A stretch of 64,000 nt of DNA from Pseudomonas antarctica (GTDB lineage Bacteria > Pseudomonadota > Gammaproteobacteria > Pseudomonadales > Pseudomonadaceae): contig NZ_UYXQ01000003.1 of the NCBI RefSeq assembly GCF_900624995.1, positions 1 through 64,000 on the forward strand. Reading direction: 5' to 3'. Numbering within the stretch: position 1 is the first letter of the stretch; every line of letters starts with the position of its first letter. Positions 42,749 through 53,284 of this stretch are shown in pieces. A program made the position numbers and the translations under genes. Under the pieces are notes generated by a model, which worked only from the letters and a program-made list of their open reading frames with translations, was not told where the DNA came from and searched no databases.

Positions 42749-42767
42749 GACAATCATTCTCGTTAAC
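42749..42767. promoter_or_regulatory. Candidate Fur box upstream of bfd
   Basis: GACAATCATTCTCGTTAAC matches 13 of 19 bases of the Fur consensus. It lies 49 bases before the bfd start, fitting induction of bfd under iron starvation. Confidence 0.65.
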
Positions 42768-42815
42768 ATTAAGATCCATTGCACTTAAGCCTTAAACCCG
42801 CGATGGTTCTCCCTT

Positions 42816-43034
42816 ATGTATGTCTGCCTCTGCACTGGCGTCACCGACGGACAAATCCGCGAAGCAATCTATGAAGGTTGCTGCAGCTACAAGGAAGTAC
42901 GTGAAACCACCGGCGTTGCCAGCCAGTGTGGCAAATGTGCTTGCCTCGCCAAGCAAGTGGTACGGGAAACCCTGACGCAGCTGCAAACAGCCCAGGCCGC
43001 GCTCCCTTACTCAGCAGAATTTACACACGCTTAA
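42816..43034 (+). CDS. bfd: Bacterioferritin-associated ferredoxin
   Basis: The 72-residue [2Fe-2S] protein gives electrons to bacterioferritin to release stored iron. The four ligands C4, C6, C38 and C41 show the Bfd pattern (C-x-C ... C-x2-C, in MYVCLC and SQCGKC). A Fur-like box precedes it and a terminator follows (43054-43076). Bfr is the next gene on the same strand. Confidence 0.95.
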   Translation: MYVCLCTGVTDGQIREAIYEGCCSYKEVRETTGVASQCGKCACLAKQVVRETLTQLQTAQAALPYSAEFTHA

Positions 43035-43053
43035 ATAGGCGTGCTTTAAAGAT

Positions 43054-43076
43054 CCGGACTTAACGTCCGGTTTTTT
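43054..43076 (+). terminator. Terminator of bfd
   Basis: CCGGAC-TTAAC-GTCCGG is followed by six T. It separates bfd (iron-starvation induced) from bfr. Confidence 0.88.
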
Positions 43077-43234
43077 ATGCCCGAAATTCAATTAGTTAGC
43101 GTCAAGACGCGGAACACAAACATTCTTATTCCGATTAATTTTCATTTATTATTCAATAACTTAGGTTTGACACTAAGGATTTCGCCGCTCAAACTCCGCC
43201 TTATACACAGCTATTACAGGGCAGGACCCCAGTC

Positions 43235-43705
43235 ATGAAAGGCGACATCTCAGTCATCCAGCAACTCAACAAAATCCTTGCCAATGAACTGGTCGCGATC
43301 AATCAGTACTTCCTGCATGCGCGCATGTATGACGATTGGGGCCTGGAAAAGCTCGGCAAGCGCGAATACAAAGAATCGATCAAGGCCATGAAGGACGCCG
43401 ACGCGCTAATCAAGCGCATCCTGTTCCTGGAAGGCCTGCCGAACGTGCAAGACCTGGGCAAGCTGAATATCGGCGAGCACACCCAGGAAATGATCAGCAG
43501 CGACCTGGGTTTTGAACGTAAGAGCCACAGCGACCTCAAGGCCGCCATTGCCCACTGCGAAACCAAGGCAGACTTCGGCAGCCGTGAACTGCTGGAAGAT
43601 ATCCTGGAAGATCAGGAAGAGCATATCGACTGGCTGGAAACCCAACTGGGCCTGATCGACAAAGTCAGCCTGGAGAACTACCTGCAATCGCAGATGGGCG
43701 AATAA
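43235..43705 (+). CDS. bfr: Bacterioferritin, heme-binding type with degenerate ferroxidase centre
   Basis: The 156-residue ferritin-like protein keeps the heme ligand Met52 (KAMKDADAL) and ligands Glu18, Glu94 and His130. At the other ferroxidase positions it has Ala51 instead of Glu, Asp54 instead of His and Gln127 instead of Glu. By known P. aeruginosa BfrB the full set is E18, E51, H54, E94, E127, H130. It therefore resembles the heme-binding, ferroxidase-deficient alpha-type subunit described in P. putida, and would need a second bacterioferritin elsewhere for iron oxidation. The Bfd partner gene is 200 bases upstream. Confidence 0.9.
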   Translation: MKGDISVIQQLNKILANELVAINQYFLHARMYDDWGLEKLGKREYKESIKAMKDADALIKRILFLEGLPNVQDLGKLNIGEHTQEMISSDLGFERKSHSDLKAAIAHCETKADFGSRELLEDILEDQEEHIDWLETQLGLIDKVSLENYLQSQMGE

Positions 43706-43724
43706 CCCGCCTGCACGCAGGTGT

Positions 43725-43764
43725 AAAAAAGCCCCGCTCTCTTTCGAGAAGCGGGGCTTTTTAT
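43725..43764. terminator. Bidirectional terminator between bfr and grxD
   Basis: AGCCCCGCT (43730-43738) pairs with AGCGGGGCT (43750-43758) between A and T runs, serving two convergent genes. Confidence 0.9.
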
Positions 43765-43787
43765 TGCAGGCTCGCGCCTACACAGGA

Positions 43788-44126
43788 TCAGGCGTCAGTC
43801 TTGGCTGCCGCGTTTACCGCTGCTTCTTTGATCAGCGCTTGCAGCGAACCATCAGCCGCCATCTCAGTGATGATGTCGCTACCGCCGACCAGCTCACCGG
43901 CTACCCACAGTTGTGGGAAAGTTGGCCAGTTGGCGTACTTCGGCAGGTTGGCGCGAATTTCAGGGTTTTGCAGGATATCCACGTAGGCGAATTTCTCGCC
44001 GCATTGCATGACGGCCTGGGAAGCCTTCGCGGAGAAACCGCACTGAGGAGCGTTTGGCGCGCCCTTCATGTAAAGCAGAATGGTGTTGTTGGCAATCTGC
44101 TCTTTGATCGTTTCGATGATATCCAT
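43788..44126 (-). CDS. grxD: Monothiol glutaredoxin GrxD
   Basis: The 112-residue CGFS glutaredoxin (Cys29 in PQCGFSAKA) carries [2Fe-2S] clusters as a glutathione-bridged dimer and is part of iron-sulfur delivery. NWPTFPQLWVAGELVGGSDI is the conserved glutathione-binding region. Its presence beside bfd and bfr fits an iron-homeostasis neighbourhood also seen in P. aeruginosa (PA3533). Confidence 0.95.
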   Translation of the reverse strand: MDIIETIKEQIANNTILLYMKGAPNAPQCGFSAKASQAVMQCGEKFAYVDILQNPEIRANLPKYANWPTFPQLWVAGELVGGSDIITEMAADGSLQALIKEAAVNAAAKTDA

Positions 44127-44212
44127 GGAACACCTCGGCTGGAACTTTGCGACTCACAGGTCGGCACGGTGGCGCATTGTAACGCAAAATTCCAGCCCGG
44201 TGGTCGGGCTCC

Positions 44213-46321
44213 TTAGGCAGCCGCTACCTGCACCGGCACGCCGTTCAACGCGGCGTTGCCGGATAACTCGTCCAACTGCCGCTCGTCGGTCAGGTCATTT
44301 GCACTCGCGCCCGGCTGCCCGCTCGCGATGCGCATCTGCACGCCCGGGCGGCTGTGCCCCCAGCCATGGGGCAGGCTGACCACGCCGGGCATCATGTCCA
44401 GGCTGGCCATCACTTCGACTTCTATCATGCCGATGCGCGAGCTGACACGCACCCGCTGACCATCGCTCAGCTGCCGACTGGCGAGGTCGTCGGGGTGCAT
44501 ATGCAACTGATGGCGCGGCTTGCCCTTCACCAGGCGGTGATAATTATGCATCCACGAGTTGTTACTGCGCACATGCCTGCGGCCGATCAACAGCAGTTCG
44601 TTGACCATCGGCACCGGCTGCGCCGCAAACCGCGCCAGGTCGGCCATTATCACTGCAGGCGCGGTCTGCACCTGGCCGTTGGCGGTTTTCAGGCGTAGGG
44701 CAAGGTTGGGCTTGAGCGGCCCCAAATCCACGCCATGGGGATGCTGCGCGAGCATCGCCACCGACAGCTTGTGATCAGACGCATCACCGTAAGCCCCGCC
44801 ACGCAGGCCGAAGTCGATCATCTGCGCTGGCGGCAAAGTCGGTTTGAGCGCCAAACCGGTCTGCGCCGCAAAGGCCTTGGCCAGGCCGACAAAGATTTCC
44901 CAGTCATGCAGAGCGCCTTCTGGCTTAGGCAGGATCGCGCGATTGAAACGGGTGACGTTACGCACCGCAAACATATTGAAGGTGGTGTCGTAGTGGTCGT
45001 TTTCCAGCGCCGACGTCGACGGCAAAATCAGGTCGGCGTAACGCGTGGTCTCGTTGATGTAGAGGTCGATGCTGACCATGAACTCCAGTCCATCCAGGGC
45101 TTGCTCCAACTGCCGACCATTAGGCGTCGACAATATGGGGTTGCCGGCCACGGTCACCAGGGCGCGGATCTGCCCTTCGCCTTCGGTGAGCATTTCTTCG
45201 GCCAAGGCTGAAACCGGCAACTCTCCACCGTATTCGGGGCGGCCCGACACACGGCTTTGCCAGCGATTGAAATGCCCGCCGCCAGTGGAGGCCACCAGGT
45301 CCACCGCAGGGCTGGTGCACAGCGCGCCACCGACGCGGTCGAGATTGCCCGTGACCAGATTGATCAACTGCACCAGCCAATGACACAAGGTGCCGAACGC
45401 CTGGGTCGATACGCCCATGCGGCCGTAACACACCGCCTTATCCGCCGCAGCAAAGTCTCGCGCCAACTGGCGGATTTTCTCGGCCGGCACTGCACACTGA
45501 AGGCTCATGGCGTCGGCGGTGAACCCGGCAATGGCACGACGCACGTCCTCAAGGCCTTCAACCGGCAAATGACTCTCGCGTGTGAGGTTCTCGGTAAACA
45601 GCGTGTTAAGTACGCCGAACAGCAGCGACGCATCGCCACCAGGGCGCACAAACAGATGCTGATCGGCTATCGCGGCCGTCTCGCTGCGCCGTGGGTCAAC
45701 CACCACCACTTTGCCGCCTCGGGCCTGGATGGCCTTGAGGCGTTTCTCCACGTCAGGCACGGTCATGATGCTGCCATTGGACGCCAGCGGGTTGCCGCCC
45801 AGGATCAGCATGAAGTCGGTGTGATCGATGTCCGGAATCGGCAGCAACAGGCCGTGGCCGTACATGAGATGACTGGTGAGGTGGTGGGGCAACTGATCCA
45901 CCGAGGTCGCCGAAAACCGATTACGTGTCTTGAGCTGGCCAAGGAAATAGTTGCTATGGGTCATCAGCCCGTAGTTGTGCACGCTGGGGTTGCCCTGATA
46001 CACCGCCACCGCATTCTGCCCATGGCGCGCTTGAATGCCGGCCAATCGCTCGGCGACCATTGCAAACGCCTCGTCCCACGAAATCGGCTGCCACTCGCTG
46101 CCCACCCGTAACATGGGCTGATGCAGGCGATCCGGGTCATTCTGGATGTCCTGCAGCGCCACCGCCTTGGGGCAGATATGCCCACGGCTGAAGGTGTCTA
46201 GCGGGTCGCCCTTGATCGAGGTGATCGCCAGGCTGCCGTCGTCGGCTTGGGTAGTTTCCAGGGTCAGGCCGCAGATGGCTTCACACAGATGGCAGGCACG
46301 GTGGTGGAGAGTCTTGGTCAT
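44213..46321 (-). CDS. Molybdopterin-dependent oxidoreductase
   Basis: The 702-residue enzyme of the DMSO reductase superfamily has the N-terminal [4Fe-4S] motif C-x2-C-x3-C (CHLCEAIC at 10-17) with a fourth Cys in GHICPKA near 50. Molybdopterin-binding segments include GGNPLASNGS near 185 and VTVAGNPILSTPNG. A C-terminal molydopterin-binding domain lies at about 585-690 (HPDDLASRQLSDGQRVRVSS). No Tat signal is seen, so it is cytoplasmic. The expected partner subunits are missing, so the substrate is unknown. It resembles stand-alone formate dehydrogenase-like or thiosulfate reductase-like proteins. Confidence 0.82.
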   Translation of the reverse strand: MTKTLHHRACHLCEAICGLTLETTQADDGSLAITSIKGDPLDTFSRGHICPKAVALQDIQNDPDRLHQPMLRVGSEWQPISWDEAFAMVAERLAGIQARHGQNAVAVYQGNPSVHNYGLMTHSNYFLGQLKTRNRFSATSVDQLPHHLTSHLMYGHGLLLPIPDIDHTDFMLILGGNPLASNGSIMTVPDVEKRLKAIQARGGKVVVVDPRRSETAAIADQHLFVRPGGDASLLFGVLNTLFTENLTRESHLPVEGLEDVRRAIAGFTADAMSLQCAVPAEKIRQLARDFAAADKAVCYGRMGVSTQAFGTLCHWLVQLINLVTGNLDRVGGALCTSPAVDLVASTGGGHFNRWQSRVSGRPEYGGELPVSALAEEMLTEGEGQIRALVTVAGNPILSTPNGRQLEQALDGLEFMVSIDLYINETTRYADLILPSTSALENDHYDTTFNMFAVRNVTRFNRAILPKPEGALHDWEIFVGLAKAFAAQTGLALKPTLPPAQMIDFGLRGGAYGDASDHKLSVAMLAQHPHGVDLGPLKPNLALRLKTANGQVQTAPAVIMADLARFAAQPVPMVNELLLIGRRHVRSNNSWMHNYHRLVKGKPRHQLHMHPDDLASRQLSDGQRVRVSSRIGMIEVEVMASLDMMPGVVSLPHGWGHSRPGVQMRIASGQPGASANDLTDERQLDELSGNAALNGVPVQVAAA

Positions 46322-46611
46322 GGCCAGTCTCTTTATTGGGCTTTGACCTGACTATGGGCTGAGATTTGGACGAGCACCAGCAACGTTCGTCCTGTGAATC
46401 GACGAGCATCAGGCCAGCACATGGCTAAACATGTGCAAATGTTTCAGAGCCTTACGCACGGCAGTCGAAACCGACACAACCCAGCCTGAGCCCGCCCCTA
46501 CACATTGCAAAAGGTCTCGGCGCCAGTGTACAAATGGGCCGCTGCTGTCAGGAGTCAGTCTTCAAAAGCGCTCTGGCGCCCTTCTTGAACACCCTTAAAA
46601 CCGTAGCCCTA
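46322..46611. other. Gene-free interval between the molybdopterin enzyme and the argF operator
   Basis: No gene, repeat or terminator is convincing here. The two adjacent genes are divergent, so promoters for both must lie in this stretch. Confidence 0.4.
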
Positions 46612-46648
46612 TTGGTAAGACGCGACATTTAATTATAAGATCGCGCCT
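46612..46648 (-). promoter_or_regulatory. ArgR operator of argF (two half-sites)
   Basis: On the minus strand TGTCGC-GTCTTACC-AA (46627-46612) is a perfect match to the Pseudomonas ArgR half-site TGTCGC-N8-AA. A weaker AGGCGC-GATCTTAT-AA (46648-46633) is exactly 21 bases away in direct repeat, as in known ArgR operators. They lie about 106-142 bases before argF. Confidence 0.72.
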
Positions 46649-46753
46649 TCCCCTATTTCGTCGCCCCGTGCGGCTTTCGCCGCAGGTCTCGCCCGTTGTC
46701 ACAATAAACAAGGCTTTGAGTATCTGCGGTCTGTTGCAAAAAGGTAGTTAATG

Positions 46754-47674
46754 ATGAGCGCAAGGCACTTTCTCTCCCTGATGGATTGCACGCCCGAAGA
46801 GCTGGTCAGCGTGATCCGTCGAGGCATTGAGCTTAAAGACCTGCGTAACCGCGGCGTACTGTTCGAGCCTTTGAAAAACCGTGTGCTCGGGATGATCTTC
46901 GAGAAGTCGTCGACGCGCACCCGCGTGTCGTTCGAAGCGGGCATGATCCAACTGGGTGGCCAAGCCATCTTCCTGTCCTCGCGCGACACCCAACTGGGCC
47001 GTGGCGAGACGATTGCCGACAGCGCCATCGTGATGTCGAGCATGCTCGATGCGGTGATGATCCGTACCTTTGCCCACAGCACCGTGACCGAATTTTCAGC
47101 CAACTCCCGGGTACCGGTGATCAACGGCCTGTCCGATGACTTGCATCCCTGCCAGTTGTTGGCCGACATGCAAACCTTCCTTGAGCACCGTGGTTCGATC
47201 CAAGGCAAGACGGTGGCCTGGATCGGCGACGGCAATAACATGTGCAACAGCTATATAGAAGCGGCGATCCAGTTCGACTTCCAACTGCGCATCGCGTGCC
47301 CGGAAGGCTACGAGCCTGAGGCGCGCTTCCTGGAACAGGCAGGTAGTCGCGTGACCCTCGTGCGCGACCCTCGTGACGCAGTGAACGGCGCACATTTGGT
47401 GAGCACTGATGTCTGGACCTCCATGGGCCAGGAAGAAGAAACCGCCAAGCGCCTCGCCCTTTTCGCGCCATTCCAGGTAACCCGCGCCCTGCTCGATCTG
47501 GCCGCGCCGGATGTGCTGTTCATGCACTGCCTGCCCGCTCACCGCGGCGAAGAAATCAGCCTCGACCTGCTCGACGATAAGCGCTCGGTCGCCTGGGACC
47601 AGGCCGAAAACCGCTTGCACGCGCAAAAGGCGCTGCTCGAACTCCTCGTCCAGCCGTCGTACCAGCACGCATGA
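46754..47674 (+). CDS. argF: Ornithine carbamoyltransferase
   Basis: The 306-residue enzyme makes citrulline from ornithine and carbamoyl phosphate. [12 protein letters not shown] (about 50-61) is the carbamoyl phosphate site. HPCQ (about 131) and [12 protein letters not shown] (about 256-267) hold the catalytic and ornithine-binding residues. It is the anabolic type. ATG 46751 or 46754 are both possible. It overlaps the ABC gene by four bases. An ArgR operator lies upstream. Confidence 0.96.
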   Translation: MSARHFLSLMDCTPEELVSVIRRGIELKDLRNRGVLFEPLKNRVLGMIFEKSSTRTRVSFEAGMIQLGGQAIFLSSRDTQLGRGETIADSAIVMSSMLDAVMIRTFAHSTVTEFSANSRVPVINGLSDDLHPCQLLADMQTFLEHRGSIQGKTVAWIGDGNNMCNSYIEAAIQFDFQLRIACPEGYEPEARFLEQAGSRVTLVRDPRDAVNGAHLVSTDVWTSMGQEEETAKRLALFAPFQVTRALLDLAAPDVLFMHCLPAHRGEEISLDLLDDKRSVAWDQAENRLHAQKALLELLVQPSYQHA

Positions 47675-48780
47675 GCCAGCCATTACTGTTGAACCTGCGC
47701 AATCTGGCGTGCGGCTATCAAGATCAACGCGTGGTGCAGAACCTCAACCTGCACCTCAACGCCGGCGACATCGGCTGCCTGCTTGGGTCTTCGGGCTGCG
47801 GCAAAACCACCACTTTGCGCGCAATTGCCGGCTTTGAACCGGTGTACGAAGGTGAAATCATCCTGGCCGGCGAAGTGATTTCCAGCCCTGGTTTTACCCT
47901 CGCGCCGGAGAAACGCCGGATCGGCATGGTGTTCCAGGACTACGCACTGTTCCCGCACTTGAGCGTGGCCGACAACATCGTCTTCGGCATTCGCAAGCAC
48001 CCGCAAAAAGACCGCGTGGTCGCCGAGTTGCTCGAACTGGTCAACCTGAAGAACCTGGGCAAGCGTTTCCCCCACGAGCTTTCCGGTGGCCAGCAACAAC
48101 GCGTCGCCCTCGCCCGCGCACTGGCACCGGAGCCGCAACTGTTGTTGCTGGATGAACCATTCTCCAACCTCGACGGCGAACTGCGACGCAAGCTCAGCCA
48201 CGAGGTGCGCGACATTCTCAAGGCGCGCGGCACCAGTGCGATTCTGGTCACCCACGATCAGGAAGAAGCCTTTGCCGTCAGTGACCACGTAGGGGTTTTC
48301 AAAGACGGCCGTCTTGAGCAATGGGACACGCCCTACAACCTCTATCACGAACCGCAGACGCCGTACGTCGCCAGCTTTATTGGCCAGGGCTATTTCATCC
48401 GTGGTCAATTGAGCTCGCCGGAATCGGTCAGCACCGAACTGGGCGACCTGCGCGGCAATCGCGCCTACACCTGGCCCACGGGTGGTGCAGTGGATGTGTT
48501 GCTGCGCCCGGATGACATCGTCTACGCGCCGGACAGTGCGTTGAAAGCGCACATCGTCGGCAAGACGTTCCTCGGCGCCTCGACCTTGTACCGCCTGCAA
48601 CTGCCGACCGGTGCACAGCTGGAGTCGATTTTCCCTAGCCATGCGGATCATCAGGTCGGTGCGCAAGTAGGGATTCGGGTGGCGGCTGAGCATCTGGTGT
48701 TGTTCCAGGCGTCCGGCAGCGTTGCGGCGCAGGTTTCTAAATCCGACTCCGGCGTACGCCGTTACAGCCCCGCTAGCTGA
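47671..48780 (+). CDS. ABC transporter ATP-binding protein with TOBE domain
   Basis: The 369-residue ATPase has Walker [10 protein letters not shown] (about 38-46), signature [15 protein letters not shown] (about 134-148), Walker B LLLLDEP near 158, and a C-terminal TOBE-like domain (about 285-350, [13 protein letters not shown]). This is the FbpC/PotA class importing iron or polyamines. No permease or binding protein is adjacent, so the transported substrate is unknown. The ATGA overlap with argF suggests translational coupling. The same pair exists in P. aeruginosa (PA3537-PA3538). Confidence 0.88.
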   Translation: MSQPLLLNLRNLACGYQDQRVVQNLNLHLNAGDIGCLLGSSGCGKTTTLRAIAGFEPVYEGEIILAGEVISSPGFTLAPEKRRIGMVFQDYALFPHLSVADNIVFGIRKHPQKDRVVAELLELVNLKNLGKRFPHELSGGQQQRVALARALAPEPQLLLLDEPFSNLDGELRRKLSHEVRDILKARGTSAILVTHDQEEAFAVSDHVGVFKDGRLEQWDTPYNLYHEPQTPYVASFIGQGYFIRGQLSSPESVSTELGDLRGNRAYTWPTGGAVDVLLRPDDIVYAPDSALKAHIVGKTFLGASTLYRLQLPTGAQLESIFPSHADHQVGAQVGIRVAAEHLVLFQASGSVAAQVSKSDSGVRRYSPAS

Positions 48781-48801
48781 GTCACTGACGAAACCAGATC
48801 A

Positions 48802-48893
48802 AAATGTGGGAGCGGGCTTGCGCGCGAATGCGGAATGTCAGTTAACGAATTCGTTACTGAACCATCGCTTTCGCGAGCAAGCCCCACACATTA
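48802..48893. repeat. REPIN after the ABC ATPase gene
   Basis: Inverted arms ATGTGGGAGCGGGCTTGC (48804 onward) and GCGAGCAAGCCCCACACAT (48874-48892) are separated by about 50 bases. It is the two-arm form of the REP family in this window. Confidence 0.85.
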
Positions 48894-48920
48894 GATCTCG
48901 TCGCATTCAAAATGCGAGTT

Positions 48921-49391
48921 TCACACCCGACCAATCGGCGCAAATTTAGCCTGGGTATGCTCAGCCAGCACCGCCGCCGGCAGTTCAACTTCCAACCCCC
49001 TCCTCCCGGCACTCACAAAAATGGTCGCGAACGGTTGCGCCGTCTCGTCGATGAACGTGCGCAGACGCTTCTTCTGCCCCAACGGGCTGATGCCACCCAA
49101 CAGGTAACCCGTAGAGCGTTGCGCCGCTACCGGGTCAGCCATCTCAACTTTTTTTACCCCCGCCGCATGCGCCAACGCCTTTAAATCCAGACTTCCGACG
49201 ACCGGCACCACCGCCACCAACAATTCGCCTTTCTCACTGCTAGCCAGCAAGGTCTTAAACACCTGCGCAGGGTCGAGCCCCAATTTCTCTGCGGCCTCCA
49301 GGCCATAGGACGTCGCCTTGGGATCATGTTCGTAACTGTGGATGTGATGTTCGGCGCGAACTTTTTTCAACAGGTCCAATGCGGGTGTCAT
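48921..49391 (-). CDS. ybaK: YbaK/EbsC-family aminoacyl-tRNA deacylase
   Basis: The 156-residue protein belongs to the YbaK family that hydrolyses Cys-tRNA-Pro. Family features are the conserved Lys in [20 protein letters not shown] (about 45-64), and [20 protein letters not shown] (about 91-110). ATG 49391 replaces an upstream start that adds 36 low-quality residues. It stands alone between the ABC gene and the glp locus. Confidence 0.92.
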   Translation of the reverse strand: MTPALDLLKKVRAEHHIHSYEHDPKATSYGLEAAEKLGLDPAQVFKTLLASSEKGELLVAVVPVVGSLDLKALAHAAGVKKVEMADPVAAQRSTGYLLGGISPLGQKKRLRTFIDETAQPFATIFVSAGRRGLEVELPAAVLAEHTQAKFAPIGRV

Positions 49392-49546
49392 GGCTACTCC
49401 AGGCATGGCAAACAGAGATGCAATTCTAGGCCAAGCCCATTCAAAACGCTCTAGTGCGGCCCTCCCGCAATACGCAGTGGTCGAGACAACCATGATCATT
49501 CATGAGACTAATAGTTTGAAAATGACCAATGGTTCACTTTCGACCT

Positions 49547-49589
49547 TTGACAGCCGTCATTCTTGTCTATATTTTTTCGTTTCCGAATA
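49547..49589 (+). promoter_or_regulatory. glpF promoter with GlpR-like operator
   Basis: TTGACA (49547-49552) and TATTTT (49570-49575) are 17 bases apart, a good sigma70 pair. TTTTCGTTTCCGAATA at 49574-49589 follows directly and resembles the site before glpD, TTTTCGCAAATGAACA. The site would overlap the start of transcription, fitting repression by GlpR. Confidence 0.6.
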
Positions 49590-49717
49590 CTGTAGGAATA
49601 GAGCTGCAGTACTCCAGCGGTAAACCGTGACTTGGACGGGGATCCACGCCACGGTGAAAATCGCGCAACAGCCCGTTGAGGCCGCGCGCCAAACAAGAAC
49701 AACAATCGAGGTTTTCC

Positions 49718-50575
49718 ATGACAACTGCTCTTCAACAGCCTTCACTTTCGAGTCAATGCATGGCCGAATTTTTGGGGACTGCGCTTCTGATCTTCTTCGG
49801 TACAGGATGTGTCGCTGCGCTCAAGGTCGCGGGAGCCAGCTTTGGGTTGTGGGAAATCAGTATCATCTGGGGGATCGGCGTGAGCATGGCGATCTACCTG
49901 AGCGCCGGTATCTCCGGGGCTCACCTCAACCCGGCGGTGAGTATCGCCCTGTGCCTCTTTGCCGATTTCGAAAAGCGCAAACTGCCCTTCTATATCCTCG
50001 CCCAAGTCGCCGGCGCCTTCTGTTCCGCCGCGTTGGTGTACACGCTGTACAGCAATCTTTTTTTCGATTACGAACAAACCCACCATATGGTGCGCGGCTC
50101 CCAGGCCAGCCTGGAGTTGGCATCGGTGTTTTCCACCTACCCGCATGCCCTGCTGAGCACCGCCCAGGCGTTCTTGGTGGAAATGGTCATCACCGCCATC
50201 CTGATGGGCGTGATCATGGCGCTCACCGACGATAACAATGGCCTGCCACGTGGCCCGTTGGCCCCACTGCTGATTGGCCTGTTGATCGCCGTGATCGGCA
50301 GCGCCATGGGCCCGCTGACCGGCTTTGCGATGAACCCGGCACGGGATTTTGGACCCAAGCTGATGACCTTTTTCGCCGGCTGGGGTGAAATGGCCTTTAC
50401 CGGCGGTCGCGATATTCCTTACTTCCTGATTCCGATTTTCGCGCCGATTGTCGGCGCGTGCCTCGGTGCTGCGGCCTATCGCGGGCTGATTGCCCGCCAT
50501 CTGCCGAGCGCCGCACCTGCTATCGCTGAAGAAACAACTGACACGGCTGTCAACGGCAAAACGCGTATTTCCTGA
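49718..50575 (+). CDS. glpF: Glycerol facilitator GlpF
   Basis: The 285-residue aquaglyceroporin has six membrane helices and the two NPA motifs (HLNPAVS near 71 and AMNPARDFGPK near 207) that form the pore. GHLN-type GAHLN and the D/R-containing second loop indicate a glycerol channel rather than a water channel. ATG 49718 gives the usual N-terminus. It is first of the glpFKRD set. Short gaps and same orientation suggest glpF-glpK are one transcript. Confidence 0.95.
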   Translation: MTTALQQPSLSSQCMAEFLGTALLIFFGTGCVAALKVAGASFGLWEISIIWGIGVSMAIYLSAGISGAHLNPAVSIALCLFADFEKRKLPFYILAQVAGAFCSAALVYTLYSNLFFDYEQTHHMVRGSQASLELASVFSTYPHALLSTAQAFLVEMVITAILMGVIMALTDDNNGLPRGPLAPLLIGLLIAVIGSAMGPLTGFAMNPARDFGPKLMTFFAGWGEMAFTGGRDIPYFLIPIFAPIVGACLGAAAYRGLIARHLPSAAPAIAEETTDTAVNGKTRIS

Positions 50576-52162
<1,587 letters not shown>

Positions 52163-52257
52163 GCCAAGCGCCGGACCCTCATAGGGTTGTAACTGGCGGG
52201 GAGCCGCTTGCTGCGTCATCATGGGCCACTTTTGTACGGCAGCCCAAAGGACGCCCC

Positions 52258-53013
52258 ATGAATCTGCCTCCCCGCCAGCAACAAATCCTCGAACTGGTCC
52301 GCGAACGCGGTTACGTCAGCATCGAGGAGATGGCGCAGCTATTCGTTGTCACCCCGCAAACCATCCGCCGCGATATCAACCAACTGGCGGACGCCAACCT
52401 GCTGCGCCGCTACCACGGCGGTGCGGCCTATGACTCCAGTGTCGAGAACACCGCGTACGCCATGCGTGCCGACCAGATGCGCGATGAGAAACAACGCATC
52501 GGCGAAGCCATTGCCGCGCAAATCCCTGATCACGCCTCGCTGTTTATCAATATCGGCACCACGACCGAATCGATCGCGCGTGCGCTGCTCAATCACAACC
52601 ACCTGAAAATCATCACCAACAACCTCAACGTCGCGACCATGCTCAGTGCCAAGGACGACTTCGACGTGTTGCTGACCGGCGGCAACGTGCGCCGTGATGG
52701 CGGTGTGGTCGGCCAGGCGAGTGTCGACTTTATCAACCAGTTCAAAGTCGACTTTGCGCTGGTGGGCATCAGCGGTATTGATGAAGACGGCAGTTTGCTC
52801 GACTTTGATTATCAGGAAGTGCGGGTTTCCCAAGCGATTATTGCCAATGCGCGCAAAGTGATCCTTGCGGCGGACTCAAGCAAATTCGGGCGCAATGCCA
52901 TGATTCGCTTGGGGCCGATCAGTCTGGTGGACTGCTTGGTGACCGATCAGCAGCCAGTGCCAGCGTTGGTGCAGTTGTTGAATGAGCATAAGGTCAGGCT
53001 GGAAGTAGTTTAG
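52258..53013 (+). CDS. glpR: Glycerol regulon repressor GlpR (DeoR family)
   Basis: The 251-residue DeoR-type repressor has a helix-turn-helix at residues 1-55 ([20 protein letters not shown] and [20 protein letters not shown]) and a sugar-phosphate sensing domain with [15 protein letters not shown] (about 97-111). Glycerol-3-phosphate is the expected inducer. Candidate operators lie before glpF and glpD. In Pseudomonas, glpR sits between glpK and glpD, as here. Confidence 0.94.
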   Translation: MNLPPRQQQILELVRERGYVSIEEMAQLFVVTPQTIRRDINQLADANLLRRYHGGAAYDSSVENTAYAMRADQMRDEKQRIGEAIAAQIPDHASLFINIGTTTESIARALLNHNHLKIITNNLNVATMLSAKDDFDVLLTGGNVRRDGGVVGQASVDFINQFKVDFALVGISGIDEDGSLLDFDYQEVRVSQAIIANARKVILAADSSKFGRNAMIRLGPISLVDCLVTDQQPVPALVQLLNEHKVRLEVV

Positions 53014-53027
53014 CGCCTGCTCCGCCG

Positions 53028-53104
53028 CCATCGCCGGCAAGCCCGGCTCCCACATTGCAATGGTTTCAACTGCGGGAGCCGGGCTTGCCCGCGATGGCGA
53101 TGGA
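53028..53104. repeat. REP pair between glpR and glpD
   Basis: CGGCAAGCCCGGCTCCCACA (53035 onward) and GGGAGCCGGGCTTGCCCGCG (53074 onward) are inverted arms, with GCGATGG-type ends. Orientation is opposite to the REPIN at 58733, that is, tail to tail. Confidence 0.8.
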
Positions 53105-53225
53105 CCCGACACCACATTTCTAGAGCCTTCCCCCAGGCTCATGTTCACAAATTTTCCTTTTCCCGCCCTTCGATGAGTTTTTTCAATCGAAGTTGGGTGG
53201 CTGTGCGCGCGTTTATCAGCTACCA

Positions 53226-53250
53226 TTTTCGCAAATGAACATTAATGTTC
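53226..53250 (+). promoter_or_regulatory. GlpR-like operator upstream of glpD
   Basis: TTTTCGCAAATGAACA (53226-53241) resembles the glpF site, and it overlaps the perfect palindrome GAACATT-AATGTTC at 53237-53250. It lies 35-60 bases before glpD. Confidence 0.6.
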
Positions 53251-53284
53251 GAATTCCAAGACGAATAAATCGCGAGGCTAGCCG

